64,000 nt of DNA from Asterias rubens (GCF_902459465.1 NC_047071.1:9316002-9380001), one strand, 5' to 3'. Shown: positions 45,438-57,420, counted from the stretch's first letter. The notes: generated by a model not told the origin, from the letters alone. Numbers and translations are program-made.

Positions 45438-46336
45438 TTAACCCTTTTGGCGTTGGATCAAAAAAATTAAATGCTAGATTTAACAAACAACACGCTGGAC
45501 CCAACACTCTCAAAGTGTAGTCACTCACCGAAGTGTAGGATTCAACTCTTTTGAGTGACGAAAATTACCGTTTGGTCTTGAACTTCGCTCTTGAAGGGAC
45601 AAGGCAATTTCCGTTTGGAAAAGAGCACTTCTGGAGGAAAATGTAAATTGTAGTTGGAAATCAGCCAAGTAGCCAACATTTTAGTGATGTATTGTCAAGT
45701 AATGGTGCACAGTATGGTACATCAATCATCTAACAAACTGACTATAAATTATTCATAACAAGAAATACTGGCTCAATTGGAAACTTTAGACTATCTGCCA
45801 ATCACCAAGAGAGGGCGCTCTTCACCAGGTAATGTCAACAACTTAGGAATAGGAGAAGCATGAGTGACGGTCACTGACAGCAAATACCTTGTGTTTTGCG
45901 TGTTTTAAATTTTGTATTTTTAGATTTAGCCAAACTGTATTTTGTTTTTCATAACACATTGCCAGCATAAACCAAACTGTTCTGGAACAGGACGTACTGG
46001 ACACGAGTTTCCCAAGGATAAGAAGCGGTGTGCATGAGTTTTGGGGAGTGTTTCTTCTAGGGTAATTAGCAAAAATTCCAAAATGCTGACCTACCAAAAC
46101 TTGAGAAGAAATCTGAAGTTAGTTGTATGACAATGTATCTGATTTAATTTTCAAGAGGCTGAGGGACTTCTAAATATTTTTGGAGTATTTTTGAATGTTT
46201 AGCATTTACCATTGTTTGCTATAGGAGTTGTGCACTCTTACCTGGTAGGTCTGCTGCCCTCTAGTGGCAGAGCTTTCAAAAAGTCCCCCATTCTTTTCAG
46301 TTATCAAGCGCCCGTAGGTCAACTCCTACAGCAACA

Positions 46337-47493
46337 ATGAAGAGCATAGTGGAGCCAACGATAGTGACCATTTCACCTGTGTTGCGGCTACATAAGTACA
46401 AAGGTAGGTTACCACATAGTGAGGATACAGCCGTCGATTTAACAAAACCCTTCCTTACTTAGGATTAATCTTATGACTTAGGACGAGTCTCAACCGTGCA
46501 CTGTAGCCTGCCGTTGATTTCACAAAAAAGTTAGGACTCGTCTTATCTCGAGTGGCACGAGGAACTCGTCCTAACTTAGGATTAATCTTAAGGTCTGCAT
46601 GTTACAGTTTTTTGCTACAAATTATTTTGAGTAATTACCAAACAGTGTCCAGTGCCTTTAGAAGAATAAATATTATAACACTTTCCAATGATCTGCCCCC
46701 TTCACTTTCTTTTGATGTTGTGTGTTTCGTATGTTATTTTATTTTAGAGGATGCCAATACTCCATTAGTATTACTCATGCCATGGGCTACAGCCACCGAG
46801 AGAGCTCTAGATCGGTTCCGTACACTCTACGCACAGCAGGGTTTCAATGTCTTAACAGCATACGCTCTACATCCTAAATTCTTCTTGTGGCCTCCGACTT
46901 CTGCCCCGGTCGTAGCTGAAATATCCAACTATTTAATCACAAAGACTGACGCATCGCCAATTGTTGTTCATGCTTTATCCATTGGTGCTTATGTCTACTC
47001 GTTGCTGCTAGCCCGTGTTATCGAACACGACCAGGAATTCAAAGAGCTGCAACCGAGAATTTACGGCCAAGTCTTCGACAGCATGGTCCTTGGTACGAGG
47101 AAGGAACAGCGCACATCCCTGTCTGATGTAATTACTAAATCATGGATCCTCCAAAAGTTGATGTCAAACACCTTCTCGCTATACTTTTTCCTCACTCACA
47201 GTTACACATTGTCACAATATGAGAGACTCCATGACATTTTCTGGAACAACCCTTTTAAGACGTCCGTTTATTGCATATACTCCTCTCAGGATCCCATGTG
47301 TAAGACAGAATCCATGGAGGAATTCATCGACTTGTGGAAGGTCCGCACTGGTAACCTGCCTCACTTTAAACAATTTGACGGTTCCCATCACGCCGAGTGC
47401 CTTCGTAACTTTCCGGAAGAGTACGAAGATTGCTTGGTAAAATATCTCAACACTTTAAACCTTGATAAGGTTACATCAATGTCAAACCTCTAG
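46337..47493 (+). CDS. TMEM53/DUF829-like alpha/beta-hydrolase-fold protein, copy 1
   Basis: Coding exons 46337-46403 (exon from acceptor TCTTTTCAG at 46300) and 46748-47493 (acceptor ATTTTAG), phase 1, give 270 aa, the family's usual size. The N-terminus MKSIVEPTIVTISPVLRLHK is followed by PLVLLMPWATATERAL, the first beta strand and loop. VVHALSIGAYVYS (Ser100) occupies the nucleophile elbow, YSSQDPMCK the acid loop and GSHHAECLRNFPEEY (His236/237) the family's S-x-H-x..P..Y motif. Human TMEM53 is a nuclear-envelope protein limiting BMP-SMAD signalling; enzyme activity in the family is unproven. The frame is open upstream of the second exon to 46552, but that part is intron and MITE sequence. 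AATAAA at 47836 is a candidate polyadenylation site. Confidence 0.9.
46612..46661. mobile_element. terminal fragment of TTAA-type MITE near the exon 2 acceptor
   Basis: ATTATTTTGAGTAATTACCA and CAGTGTCCAGTGCCTTTAG, about 90 bases upstream of the acceptor. A shorter remnant (GGTGTTCAGTGCCTTTAAA) occupies the matching place at 54160 before copy 2, so the insertion predates the duplication. Confidence 0.7.
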
Positions 47494-47929
47494 AAGAGCT
47501 AGATCACTTGGCGCAGCTCAAAGCGAAACCCAACTTGCCCGTGATGCAAAGATGTCTGGAGCTATAACAGTAGTCAGTCTTAACTTGTAGGCCTACAATA
47601 GTTTTTACTCGTCATGTCAAAAGTTGAAGAAACATTGGCAAAATGTTATGCGTTCGAGCTTCACTTAGCATGCTTGCACTTTGTGTCTGTCAGACAGAAG
47701 TTCATGGCCATGTTCCTCGGTTGAGAAGTTCTGATGACATGATTATAATATGCGGATAAACTCCCCTGTTTTGTTTTAAAGTCACCTGGAAATAGATTTA
47801 TTTTCTTTCAAACATAAGAGTATATGCTTACGAACAATAAAACAATTTTTTTAGTAATTGTTTGTCACGATTTATATGTTTAAAAAATATATAAAGTTGT
47901 TTGGGGGGCTGACTCCGCCTACCCCTTTT

Positions 47930-48192
47930 GTGACGTCAATCGAGGCAGACTTTGCCTGCAATGCGTATAGTAAACCACGTGCAAAGTACATGTACGTCCA
48001 AGTCGTGAGTTGGTACATTTCAAAAAGTGTTTTTCTGCATTCAGAAGCAATACACCTGGTCGGCATTGCCGGGAAAAAAACAAAAAAAATATTTTGTTGA
48101 AACGTACAAACTCACGACTTGGTCCGTACATGTACTTTGCAATTGTGTTTACTCTACGCATTACAGGCAAAGTCTGCCTCGATTTACGTCAC
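47930..48192. mobile_element. 263-bp fold-back with GTGACGTCAATCGAGGCAGA ends
   Basis: GTGACGTCAATCGAGGCAGA then CTTTGCCTGCAATGCGTA is mirrored by TACGCATTACAGGCAAAGTC and TGCCTCGATTTACGTCAC. The inner arms AAGTACATGTACG and CAAGTCGTGAGT are mirrored as well. It sits after the copy 1 gene. Confidence 0.85.
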
Positions 48193-48937
48193 GAACAGCG
48201 CCCTCTCGGGTCGGGGTCACTCTTAAATTTGTAATTAACATAAGAACTGATTTTGTAAAACCTTAGTTAACTGTTTATTCACATTCCACTCATCAAAACA
48301 CATTAGTGACAAAAGCTTTATTTTGAAAAAATACCACTTCCAGGTGACTTTAAACTTATTGACGGTTTAATGCATTATGGCATTGCTTCTAGCTCGTACA
48401 TGTGAGTGGATGGTTCACACTGACTGAAACAGTCGAAGCACTCATAATGCGTACCCGTGATCATGTCATGGATTTTGTTCGTGTCGATTTTATGAACAAC
48501 ATATTGAAAACCATTGATGTAGCGGTTTAATATCAATGTTATCAATTATTAACAATCGCTACAATTTAAAGATGTTATTTGCCTTATTTTGTTTTACAGT
48601 GCTTTGTACTTCAAATAATGTGTCGCTAAAACAAAAATTACAATTCAAAATATGATTTTGTTGATGAATAAAATAACATGCGTTATTACCCTAAACAACG
48701 TTCTTGATTTTAATTTTGAATTTTGAAACCAAAATCAAAATGATGTTACATGAGAACACCAATTGAATCATTGAGCAAGGAATGAATGTATTGCATGTGC
48801 ATTAAATTTGAATAATACATTTCATCGAAGGTTTTTAAAATCCCAGCGAAACTGGTTGTTATATTAATGTTTTTTGCAACCCAAGACCGATTAGTCTTGT
48901 CCACCACTCTTTACGCAAGCAGCCCAATCGGAAGACA

Positions 48938-49433
48938 CCGGTGTGGCGGTTTCAACTTTCCGCTGTGTTCAGTTTTCCGAATGACCAAATACGGTAGCAT
49001 TACGTCATGCGATGCCTGCGCACAGCAAGCGAAAGTAGTCAATTGTTAGTGCCGTATGAGTCATCCGTTACCCTCCGGTAGCTGTCATGGCGGCGTCCAC
49101 GAGTCGAGTACAACTAGCGGCAAACGCGTGGATCGCATGAGTTGTTTTTTTATGCAAGCAGAGTGTGACCTGCCTAAAGTTGTACCCATGAATACATGTA
49201 AAGATGGGGCAAGAGATTATGTGACTACACAGAAAAGAATCGTAATATAAACAATTTGGAGTCACTGCTGAGAGAACTACAGTACTCGCCAGGGTACTCG
49301 CGGCGGTATCTGACAGGTCTCCCGGAAAACTGAACACGCCGGAAAGCTAAAACCGTTCGAACAACGTGCTGATATGTCCGACTACGTCACCCGGAAAACT
49401 GAACACGGCGGAAGACTGAAACCGCCACACCGG
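48938..49433. mobile_element. MITE with CCGGTGTGGCGGTTTCAACT ends
   Basis: CCGGTGTGGCGGTTTCAACT, TTCCGCTGTGTTCAGTTTTC and their mirror AAACTGAACACGGCGGAAGA, TGAAACCGCCACACCGG enclose about 400 bases. A second internal copy of the right sub-terminal repeat (GGAAAACTGAACACGCCGGA) is at 49323. Confidence 0.8.
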
Positions 49434-49640
49434 GGCCCAATTTCATGGCTCTGCTTACCGCTGAATTCTGCGCTTGACTTACAAGGGCCGATTCTGCGCT
49501 AGCCTTGTATAATGTTAATTGGATTACGCACGCGCAGAAGCCAAAATTCGCCGTTAATCCAGAAAACGCTTGCCGCAAGCACACAATTCCCTGTCTCCGT
49601 AAGCGCCGATTTTGTGCTTATGGTAAGCACGGGCATCAAA
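49432..49640. mobile_element. partial copy of the GGGCCCAATTTCAT MITE
   Basis: GGGGCCCAATTTCATGGCTC to GATTTTGTGCTTATGGTAAG matches most of 49794-50043 but lacks the right end. It abuts the preceding MITE. Confidence 0.75.
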
Positions 49641-49793
49641 GTGTGTTCAAATAAAATTGGATGCGTTGTACGAGGTGAAAAACCTCGAAAAAACATGCTT
49701 CGACCACACAGTATCAAGTACTGTTAAGTACCCAGTACCGTGCCAACACATGTATCATGCAGTTCGTCGTCCAACGTGTGATTGTTAGTACCT

Positions 49794-50043
49794 GGGCCCA
49801 ATTTCATAGCTCTGCTTACCGCGAAATTCTGCGCTTACGATCACGATTCCCCGCTTACTTGAAAGCGCCGATTTTTTGCGCTAGCCTTGTAAGCGTAGAA
49901 TGCCTAGTAACGTGGAGTAGGCACGCGCAGAAGCCAAAATTCGCTGCTAACCCGTGAAATACGCTAGCCGTTAACACGGAATTCCCTGCTTCCGTAAGCG
50001 CCGATTTTGTGCTTACGGTAAGCAGAGCCATGAAATTGGGCCC
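49794..50043. mobile_element. 250-bp MITE with GGGCCCAATTTCATAGCTCT ends
   Basis: The ends GGGCCCAATTTCATAGCTCT, GCTTACCG and the mirror CGGTAAGCAGAGCCATGAAA, TTGGGCCC are near perfect. Related ends occur at 24999, 36812 and 59712-59998. Confidence 0.9.
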
Positions 50044-50689
50044 TGGTAAATTCAGAGCGGGGTGCTTGCTAGCCTTTAGCCAAGGCGCACGCGGCACCCA
50101 TGTCAAGCACGACCCTATATGGCCATATCACGCACGAAAAAAGACCAGCACGAGCGGCGAAGCCTCTGGTGTTGGGACCTTATGTTTTTCTTTACTTTTT
50201 GCCACAGATTTCGGTGGGAGAAATGTATTGCATAACACATGAGCGTGATGAGACAAACTTACCATAGCTCACACGCCGCGTGCACGCCCCATTAATACCC
50301 ACACACACATTATAAAGTCACTTGCTGAGGGTAACTCACAGAAGGTGCATATATTGATAAGATAAACGAGTTGCAGGACATCTGGGCCGCCTGTTTTTAT
50401 CCCCAATACAGATACATGTATGTACTTGTTATTCAGATCCAGTGAATTATGAGGTAACAGTGACACGAGATTTCCATAGCTGTGCTTTAAATGGTCGGGG
50501 TGATTTGGGATTATGGGGTTACTGTTTGGTCGACTGCCTGCCACGTGTGGGGTGTGCACATGTGTTTCCTTCCGCCATGCTTGTACCATGGAGGTATGAA
50601 CTATCAGTGTATATTGTTGCATGTTTTGACTGCCTAATCTCCCTATGTCATGAATGTGAGCACTGGGGCGGAATGTTTGTGTTTGCGAT

Positions 50690-50828
50690 ATAAAAAATTA
50701 CCGTGTTTATCTACGGGTTTCGTCGGTTACTGCGGGTACCACGTGGATGTGTTAACAATCAGTTATCAAGAAGACTACGAGTAGGCCTACCACGAGTGCG
50801 TCGTGATTGGTTTTCTGTGCTTCAATGG
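50690..50828 (+). promoter_or_regulatory. candidate 5' UTR exon of TMEM53-like copy 2
   Basis: Matches 43600-43736 and ends AATGG|GTAAGA. See copy 1. It supports transcription of copy 2 from a duplicated promoter rather than read-through. Confidence 0.45.
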
Positions 50829-50969
50829 GTAAGATTACATTTTCTTTGATTTTGCTTTATATCAACAACTATTTATGCTGCAGTGCTGTTGTACAATGCT
50901 TACGAACTACTATTTGATGGTCAGATGCCACATATACTTTCAGTTCTACACATGGCCTATCTTCAAGAT

Positions 50970-51296
50970 ACACTCTAAAAACGAAAGAGTAGAATCCAAC
51001 ACTTGCATGAGTTCGGTGAGTGACTTCACTTGAAAGTGTTGGATCCAACTTTTTTTTTTTAATCTAGCATTTACATTTTTTGATCAAACGCAATAAGAGT
51101 TAATTCAACAATTTAAGTGTTAATTCAACATTTCTCAAAAAAGTCCTTGTAATTGTTGGATCAGCTTTTTAAATGTTAAACTGGCTCTTTAATTGTTGAC
51201 CGAATACTTTACAATGCTGGATTTAACATTTAAAATGCTGGATTCAACACTTGCCGAACTCATGCAAGTGTTTGATTCAACTCTTTAGTTGAGTGT
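50970..51296. mobile_element. MITE with ACACTCTAAAAACG / TTGAGTGT ends
   Basis: ACACTCTAAAAACGAAAGAG, CCAACACTTGCATGAGTTCGG at the left and CCGAACTCATGCAAGTGTTT, GATTCAACTCTTTAGTTGAG at the right. The interior repeats TTAATTCAACA and GTTGGATC words. A partial relative is at 45470-45560. Confidence 0.8.
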
Positions 51297-51672
51297 ATAA
51301 CCATGGAGGTAGAACCGATCCGGGGAGGTAGAAATGAGTGCCCATTTTTACGATCTGCAACCCACAATTGCACACAGCGTGACCTTTGAAACCTTATCCA
51401 CACATGGTTATATCAGACATCACAATAGAAATACATTCAACTGTGCGTGTACAATGTACATCAAGATTATTTTACAAACTGATGCGGTAAACAAATAGGT
51501 AACAAAAGGTCCAGCAGGAAGCATATTTTGAAACTGGATGGCCCATCGCACAGAATGACAATCGCTCAGTGTGGAGAAGGGAGAGAGACAATTCCTTCCT
51601 CCCGATAGTGAGACCATGGAGGAAGGAAGGGTGAGGTACAGATCATTTAAAGTGTAGTTTATTTAAACTGTA

Positions 51673-52044
51673 AGGCAGTGGACGGACACTATTGGTAATT
51701 GTCAAAGACTAGTATTCACAGTTGGTGTATCTCAACATATGCATAACATAACAAACCTGTGAAAATTTGAGCTCAATCGCTCATCAAACTTGTGAGATAA
51801 TAATGAAAGAAAAAACACCCCTATCACATGAAGTTGTGTGCGTTTAGATGGTTGATTTCGAAACCTCAAGCTCTAAATCTGAGGTTCCGAAATCAAATTT
51901 GTGGAAAATTACTTCTTTCTGGCAATTCAGAGGGAGCCGTTTCTCATTATGTTTTATACCATCAACCTCTCTCCATTACTCGTCACCAAGAACGGTTTTA
52001 TGCTAATAATTATTTTGAGTAATTACCAACAGTGTCCACTGCCT
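51673..52044. mobile_element. TTAA-type MITE, copy in intron 1 of TMEM53-like copy 2
   Basis: AAGGCAGTGGACGGACACTA on the left (with a 4-bp extra GGAC) and AACAGTGTCCACTGCCTTTAA on the right (21-base mirror shown by its first and last parts). Confidence 0.85.
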
Positions 52045-52163
52045 TTAAAGCCAAAGGATCGTGGTTAAACGATAAAAGGTTCTGTGAAGCTGCAGTCTAG
52101 TACAATACATGTACATTTTTTATCAGTATATACATTAAACTTGTGTCATCTGCGATTATGCAA

Positions 52164-52676
52164 TGGGTCTTAAAAACGCACACAGTGTCTTAGATCGAGC
52201 GAGTTGATCTGTGGCAATGAAAGAATAGCGTTTTATACCGTTTGTTGTGGAATGCAAATGGTTCAGGGGTGGATTTCACAAAGAGTTAGGAGTAGTCTTA
52301 TCTCGAGTTAGAACCAGTTACTCATCCTAACTTTGGACTATATCCATGCAATTTGTATATCTCCTAGGACTAGTCCTAAGTAAGGACTACCTTTGTGAAA
52401 TCCACCCCAGAAAGATGTAGAATATAACAATTCACACAAACTTGCCTCGTAATTGCGTGGTTTGCTTTTACTTTGCGAACCGACACGGTCGGCCATTTAG
52501 TGGAGTCATATATAATTGACTCCATAAAATATATTGGCGTGCCGTTTTCGTTCACGACGTATAAAGGAAACTATCTTAGGGAGGCATGTGTTTTGCATTT
52601 ATAACAAACGGTTTCAAACGCTTTTCATACTGACAAACTCGACCGATCCAAGGCAACATATTATGTCACTTAAAGG
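52164..52676. mobile_element. larger inverted element hosting a nested MITE
   Basis: The left part GTGTCTTAGATCGAGCGAGT is mirrored by ACTCGACCGATCCAAGGCAA near 52640. GGCAATGAAAGAATAGCGTT and CCGTTTGTTGTGGAATGCAA face GCATTTATAACAAACGG and AAACGCTTTTCATACTG. Between the arms lies the separate 52264-52408 element. Fragments of the same family are at 855, 3065, 5668 and 34275. Confidence 0.65.
52264..52408. mobile_element. nested 145-bp MITE with GGGGTGGATTTCACAAAG ends
   Basis: GGGGTGGATTTCACAAAG and CTTTGTGAAATCCACCCC are perfect terminal inverted repeats. Inside, CTAGGACTAGTCCTAAG-type words recur. Partial relatives are at 10130, 28556, 46435-46590 and 52695. Confidence 0.9.
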
Positions 52677-53204
52677 TTTTTCAGACACTACTTATAAAAG
52701 ATTAATCCTAAGTTAGGAAGAGTTTGGTGAAATCGACGGCTGAAGACATTTCAAAGTTCATCCGTGCAGTACATGTGTACGTACTAGAGACTTGTTTTGT
52801 ATGCATTCGGGTTTATCAATGGCAAAGAATGCGCTAATTTTTAATGAATTATGGTTCCCTCATGAATATTCCACTTGGGGTCGTGTGTGTTTGGAAGCAT
52901 GTGTTTGTACACAGTGGATTTGTTCAGGAAAATATACTGTGTGCATGCTTGCTAATTCCTGCGCAACCTCACGTTCATACCCTTTACAAAAGTTAGAAGT
53001 GCTCACCCAAGCATGAGTTATTTTCAGATGTTGTTGGTGTCATTTAAAAGTTGAGTCCATATGCAGTTCATACATATAACCTTTTCCGGAAACCATTTCC
53101 CCCCCTTTTTTTGAGACACCCTGTATTGGAGGCTATATGGTAAGACCAAATCCCGCATGCAAATTTACCATTAAATCGTTTGCAGTACCCGCTGCTAAAA
53201 CATA

Positions 53205-53250
53205 GGATTCAACCTGCCCCGGGCAATCTCGGTGGTCTAGTTGGTATGGC
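53205..53250 (+). repeat. tRNA A-box-like fragment
   Basis: CTCGGTGGTCTAGTTGGTAT resembles a tRNA D-arm or SINE A box. No B box or acceptor stem follows at the right distance. Confidence 0.3.
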
Positions 53251-53512
53251 ACTTTATATGGATCATGGAGGTAGGATAGTCATCATTACTAACCAAACAC
53301 GTTCACGGCCGCCGAAACTTCCCTTTCGAAACATCACTTCTGCTCACATCATGTATACATGCAGGTACAACATTTGAGTGATACCGTAACAATGTATTGT
53401 ACACAATACTGATGCACAGTGGTATATACATCATCTAACAAACTGACTATTTAGTGGCTCTGTCAACTCTTTTCAGTTATCATGCGCCCATACGTCAACT
53501 TCTACAGCAACA

Positions 53513-54973
53513 ATGACGAAAATAGTGGAGCCAACGATAGTGAATTTTTCACCTTTGTTGCGGCTACACAAGTACAAAGGTATGTTAATTTGCATTGTGG
53601 CCACACTCAATGAATATACACGTGATAATGTCAGACTTATCGTACATTGACTGGCAATGAGGTACGTAGTGCACGTCTGTTCCCCCGAGGGACTTTAGGC
53701 GTAGGGAAATAGGCCCCTCTTCTGGTCACTCACAAGCCCAAGGGGGAATAGACGTACGCTAGTTACCGAACTACGCCAGTCAATATGTATTTTATAACAC
53801 AGCTCGGTCTTAAATGTCAAATAAGAACAGAAATCTGGAAAACGAATGAAGTTTTGTAGTTGCTGTTGACGGTTCAAGTCAAGAAGAGGGCGCTGTAGCC
53901 GGGCACTATTATCAAACACTAGTGCCCGCTCGGGTACTAGTTCCCGCAAAATCACTAGATTATATTATTAGTTCATCCCACATGACCGTGAGTGACACGA
54001 GGAGGGGCCTATAGGTCGCTCTACTGGTCACTCAAAGTCCCTCGAGGAATAGACGTACACCAGTCAATTATATAGTTCATCCCACGTGACCGTGTTTCAG
54101 CCAACAAGAATACAGAACAAGCAAAGTGTGTTAAATATACTCCAGTGATTGTTTTGTGAAAGGTGTTCAGTGCCTTTAAATTCATGGTTTACTTTTTAAA
54201 GACCGTATGTTATATTTTATTTTTTAGATGATACCAATACTCCATTAGTATTACTCATGCCATGGGCTACAGCCACCGAGAGGGCTCTAGATCGGTTCCG
54301 TACACTCTACGCACGGCAGGGTTTCAATGTCATAACAGCATACGCCACTCACCCTAAACTCTACATGTGGCCTCAGACTGCTGTCCCCGTTGCAGCTGAA
54401 ATATCCAATTATTTGATCACGAAAACTGACGCGTCACCGATTGTTGTGCATGCCTTTTCTATTGGTGCTTACATCTACTCGGTGCTGCTAGCCCGTGTCA
54501 TGGAGCACAGCCGGGAGTTCAGAAAGCTGCAACCGAGAATTCACGGCCAAGTGTTCGACAGCATCGTCATTGGTACGCTGAAGGAGCAGAGATACGGGCT
54601 GTCTCAGATACTGGCTAAATCATGGCTCCTCCGGCAGGTAATCTTCTCGGCCACTTCGCTGTACTTCTATCTCACTCGTAGTTACACAGTGGCACACTAT
54701 GACAGATTCATTGACATCTTCTGGAACAACCCTTTCAAGACGTCCGTCTTGTGTATCTACTCCTCTCAGGATCCCATGTGTAAGACAGAATCCATGGAGA
54801 GATTGATCGACTTGTGGAAAGTCCGCACGGGTAACGTGCCTCACTTTAAACAATTTGACGGTTCCCATCACGCCGAGTGCCTTCGTAATTTTCCGGAAGA
54901 GTACGAAGATTGCTTAGTAAAATATCTCAACACTCTAAACCTTGATAAGGTTACATCAATTTCAAAACTATAG
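53513..54973 (+). CDS. TMEM53/DUF829-like alpha/beta-hydrolase-fold protein, copy 2
   Basis: Coding exons 53513-53579 (MTKIVEPTIVNFSPLLRLHK) and 54228-54973, phase 1, with exon lengths identical to copy 1 (67 and 746 nt) and 270 aa. It keeps PWATATERALDRFRTLYA, the HAFSIGAYIYS elbow, YSSQDPMCK and GSHHAECLRNFPEEY. Residues 1-95 and about 190-270 are close to copy 1, the last 80 residues almost identical even at silent sites, while residues about 115-185 differ at roughly half of the positions. AATAAA (54974-54979) begins directly after the stop, so the 3' UTR may be very short. No disruption is seen. Confidence 0.9.
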
Positions 54974-54979
54974 AATAAA
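54974..54979 (+). promoter_or_regulatory. AATAAA directly after the stop codon of copy 2
   Basis: The polyadenylation hexamer starts at the base after TAG and is followed by an A7 run. If used, the 3' UTR is about 20-40 bases. Confidence 0.5.
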
Positions 54980-55266
54980 CATTAAAAAAAACTGCAAAAC
55001 AGGGAGCCAGTTTAAAGTCTGGGGGGATACCATTTTTTTTTTTGCGAGGCGGATGCAGAGAAAATAACTGCGATATCAGTCTGGATATCAAGTCTAGACG
55101 CTCCCCCTACACAAACTTGCAAAGGTCGCACTTTTGCCGTGTCGAACTCGACAAATTTTCACTTGATTTTCACTCGACAATAATTCATAATGATATGGTT
55201 TTCCACCGTAAGTTCTGGCCTTATTATTACCAACGTTGGTGAGTGGCGTTCATCGACTTTTCTTAA

Positions 55267-55628
55267 AGCCATTATACACTTTCGGTAAACAGTATTGTCC
55301 AAGTCCCACACTTCGTGTATCACAACTTATATATAAAATAACAATCCTGTGGAAATTTAGGCTCAATCGGACATCGGAGTCGGGAGAAAATAACGGGAAA
55401 ACCCACTCCTGTTTTCGCGCGTTTCGCCGTGTCATGGCATGTGTTTATACAAAATCCGTAATTCTCGCTAACGAGAATTTATATTGTTTTACCGTTTTCT
55501 CAGAAAGTAAAGCATTTCATGGACTAATATTTCAAGAGAAGTCTTTCACCATTACCTTCTGTAAACCCTGTAAATTATTTGTAAATCTGTGAACTTTTTT
55601 TTTTCTGTACCGAAAGGGTCCAATGGCT
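55267..55628. mobile_element. second TTAA MITE family, copy 2
   Basis: TTAA on both sides. AGCCATTATACACTTTCGG and the interior GGGAAAACCCAC... match 24483-24829 along its length. Short flanking repeats CTTGTCAAAATTATTATTTGAG occur at 55636 and 55731. Confidence 0.85.
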
Positions 55629-56279
55629 TTAAGCTTGTCAAAATTATTATTTGAGTTCACTCGACAAATTCATAATGAAAGGGTTTTCCACCGTAAGTTG
55701 GTGAGTGATGTTCATCGACTTTTATTAAGCTTGTCAAAATTATTATTTGAGTTCGACACGATAAACGTGCGACGTTTTAGCACTACCACCGCAACCCTTC
55801 GGCGAAAGCTTAGAAAAAAAGGATTCCTTAAAAAGAAAGAAATACTCTGGTGGAATTGATTAACATTGAACTAAAGTTGTTTTAAAAGGTATTTAATTAT
55901 TTGTGTTTCCTTAAAGATTTATTATCCGTATACATAATGACAAAACAAAACAGCCATGGTGTTCACGTTCGTTTAATTACCCTTTGCTATTCGTATTCTT
56001 TGTGTACCAGTGTGGTAGGAGATTATGTACCAACTACTTCTGATGGCGCCCTCTTTTGCAGCAACCTTCTTAAGCCAACGTTGATTTTTCCACATTGTGA
56101 TGGACAGAATATCTGGCGGACAGATTTGCCTGGGATTGTAATTATTTTGGAAATTTACCTTTATGAATGTATTGAAACTATGTTCTCTCAAACACGTAAA
56201 AGGTCTCGTTACCAGAAAATTACAGGAGTGATAAACATGTATACAAGGTCACTTTTTTCTGCACACGCAGGTTACTTGG

Positions 56280-56500
56280 TCCTAAACTCCCGGGTCAAAA
56301 TTGACCTGGATTCCGAGTCACGTTGAGTATGACCTAATTCCGGGTCAAATTTACCCCCAAAAAAATTACCAAGAAATGTCTCAAACTGACAAAGAATCTG
56401 AGGAAATATCGTATTGTTTTTTAGCCTGTTCCCGTGGTCAAATTGATCCAGAACGGAACTCGGAATCCGGGTCAATTCTGACCGGGAGATTTTAGATTGT
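56280..56500. mobile_element. GGGTCAAAATTGACC-type element
   Basis: GGGTCAAAATTGACCTGGATTCC and variants occur four times in both orientations here. Related blocks are at 58560-58760 and 62515-62575 (CCGGGCCAGAATTGACCCGG). It behaves like a short dispersed inverted-repeat family. Confidence 0.6.
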
Positions 56501-56545
56501 AGCTGTAATCCGCTATATTTACAAAACTGACTGCGTTTTGATTAA

Positions 56546-56927
56546 AGGCAACGGACACCTTTGGTAATTGTCAAAGACCAGTCTTCTCACTTGATGTATC
56601 CAAATGCATTAATTAACAACCTGTGAGATTTGAGCTCAATTGGTCGTCTAAGAGAGAACAACGGGTGAAAACATGTATCCTTGTCGAACAAGTTGTGTAC
56701 TTTCAGACGCCTTGAATTCAAGACCCCGGCTGAGGTATCGAATTCAATTCAAATATTATTTTAATGAGAAATCACTTCTTTCTCAAAAACTACGTTACTT
56801 CAGAGTGAGCCGTTTCCATTTCTCACAATGTTTTATACTTATTTCAACAGCTCTCGATGGCTCGTTACCGAGTAATGTTGTTATGTTAACAACTATTTTG
56901 AATAATTCCCACTAGTGTCCAATGCCT
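56546..56927. mobile_element. TTAA-type MITE in the GABA-B receptor 3' region
   Basis: TTAA AGGCAACGGACACCTTTGG on the left; the right end CTAGTGTCCAATGCCT is followed by TTGAATTC rather than TTAA. About 40 bases of its right end and the flank are duplicated at 57346-57440. Confidence 0.85.
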
Positions 56928-56981
56928 TTGAATTCAAGTTTCCCTGACGATGAACTGTTGCTACTGTGCTGTACTTCTTAA

Positions 56982-57345
56982 AGGCAGTGGACACTATTGG
57001 TAATTGTCCAAGACTTGCCTTCACAGTTGGTGTATCTCAACAGAAGCAAAAATAACAAACCTGTGAAAATTTGAGCTCAATTGGTCATCGAACTTGCGAG
57101 ATAATAATGAAAGAAAACAACACCCTTGTCCACACGAAGTTGTGTGCGTCCAGATGGTTGATTTCGAGAGCTCAAGTTCTAATCAAATTCGTGGAAAATA
57201 CGTCTTTCTCTAAAACTATGGCACTTCAGAGGGAGCCGTTTCTCACAATGTTTTATACCATCAACTTTTCCCATTATAACTCGTTACCAAGAAAAGTTTT
57301 ATGATGATAATTATTTTGAGTAATTACCAATAGTGTCCACTGCCT
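56982..57345. mobile_element. TTAA-type MITE between two copies of the receptor 3' end
   Basis: Perfect TTAA on both sides (56978-56981 and 57346-57349), AGGCAGTGGACACTATTGG and its mirror. On each side lies GAACTGTTGCTACTGTGCTG, so the element sits at the junction of a local duplication. Confidence 0.9.
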
Positions 57346-57420
57346 TTAACAATAATTTTGAATAACTACCACTAGAGTCCAATGCCTTTGAGTTCAAGTG
57401 TCCCTGACGATGAACTGTTG

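Noticed and set aside
46552-46747. Upstream extension of the TMEM53-like copy 1 frame (65 codons)
   Set aside because: It covers intron and a MITE fragment, is absent in copy 2, and an upstream exon with matching phase exists in both copies.
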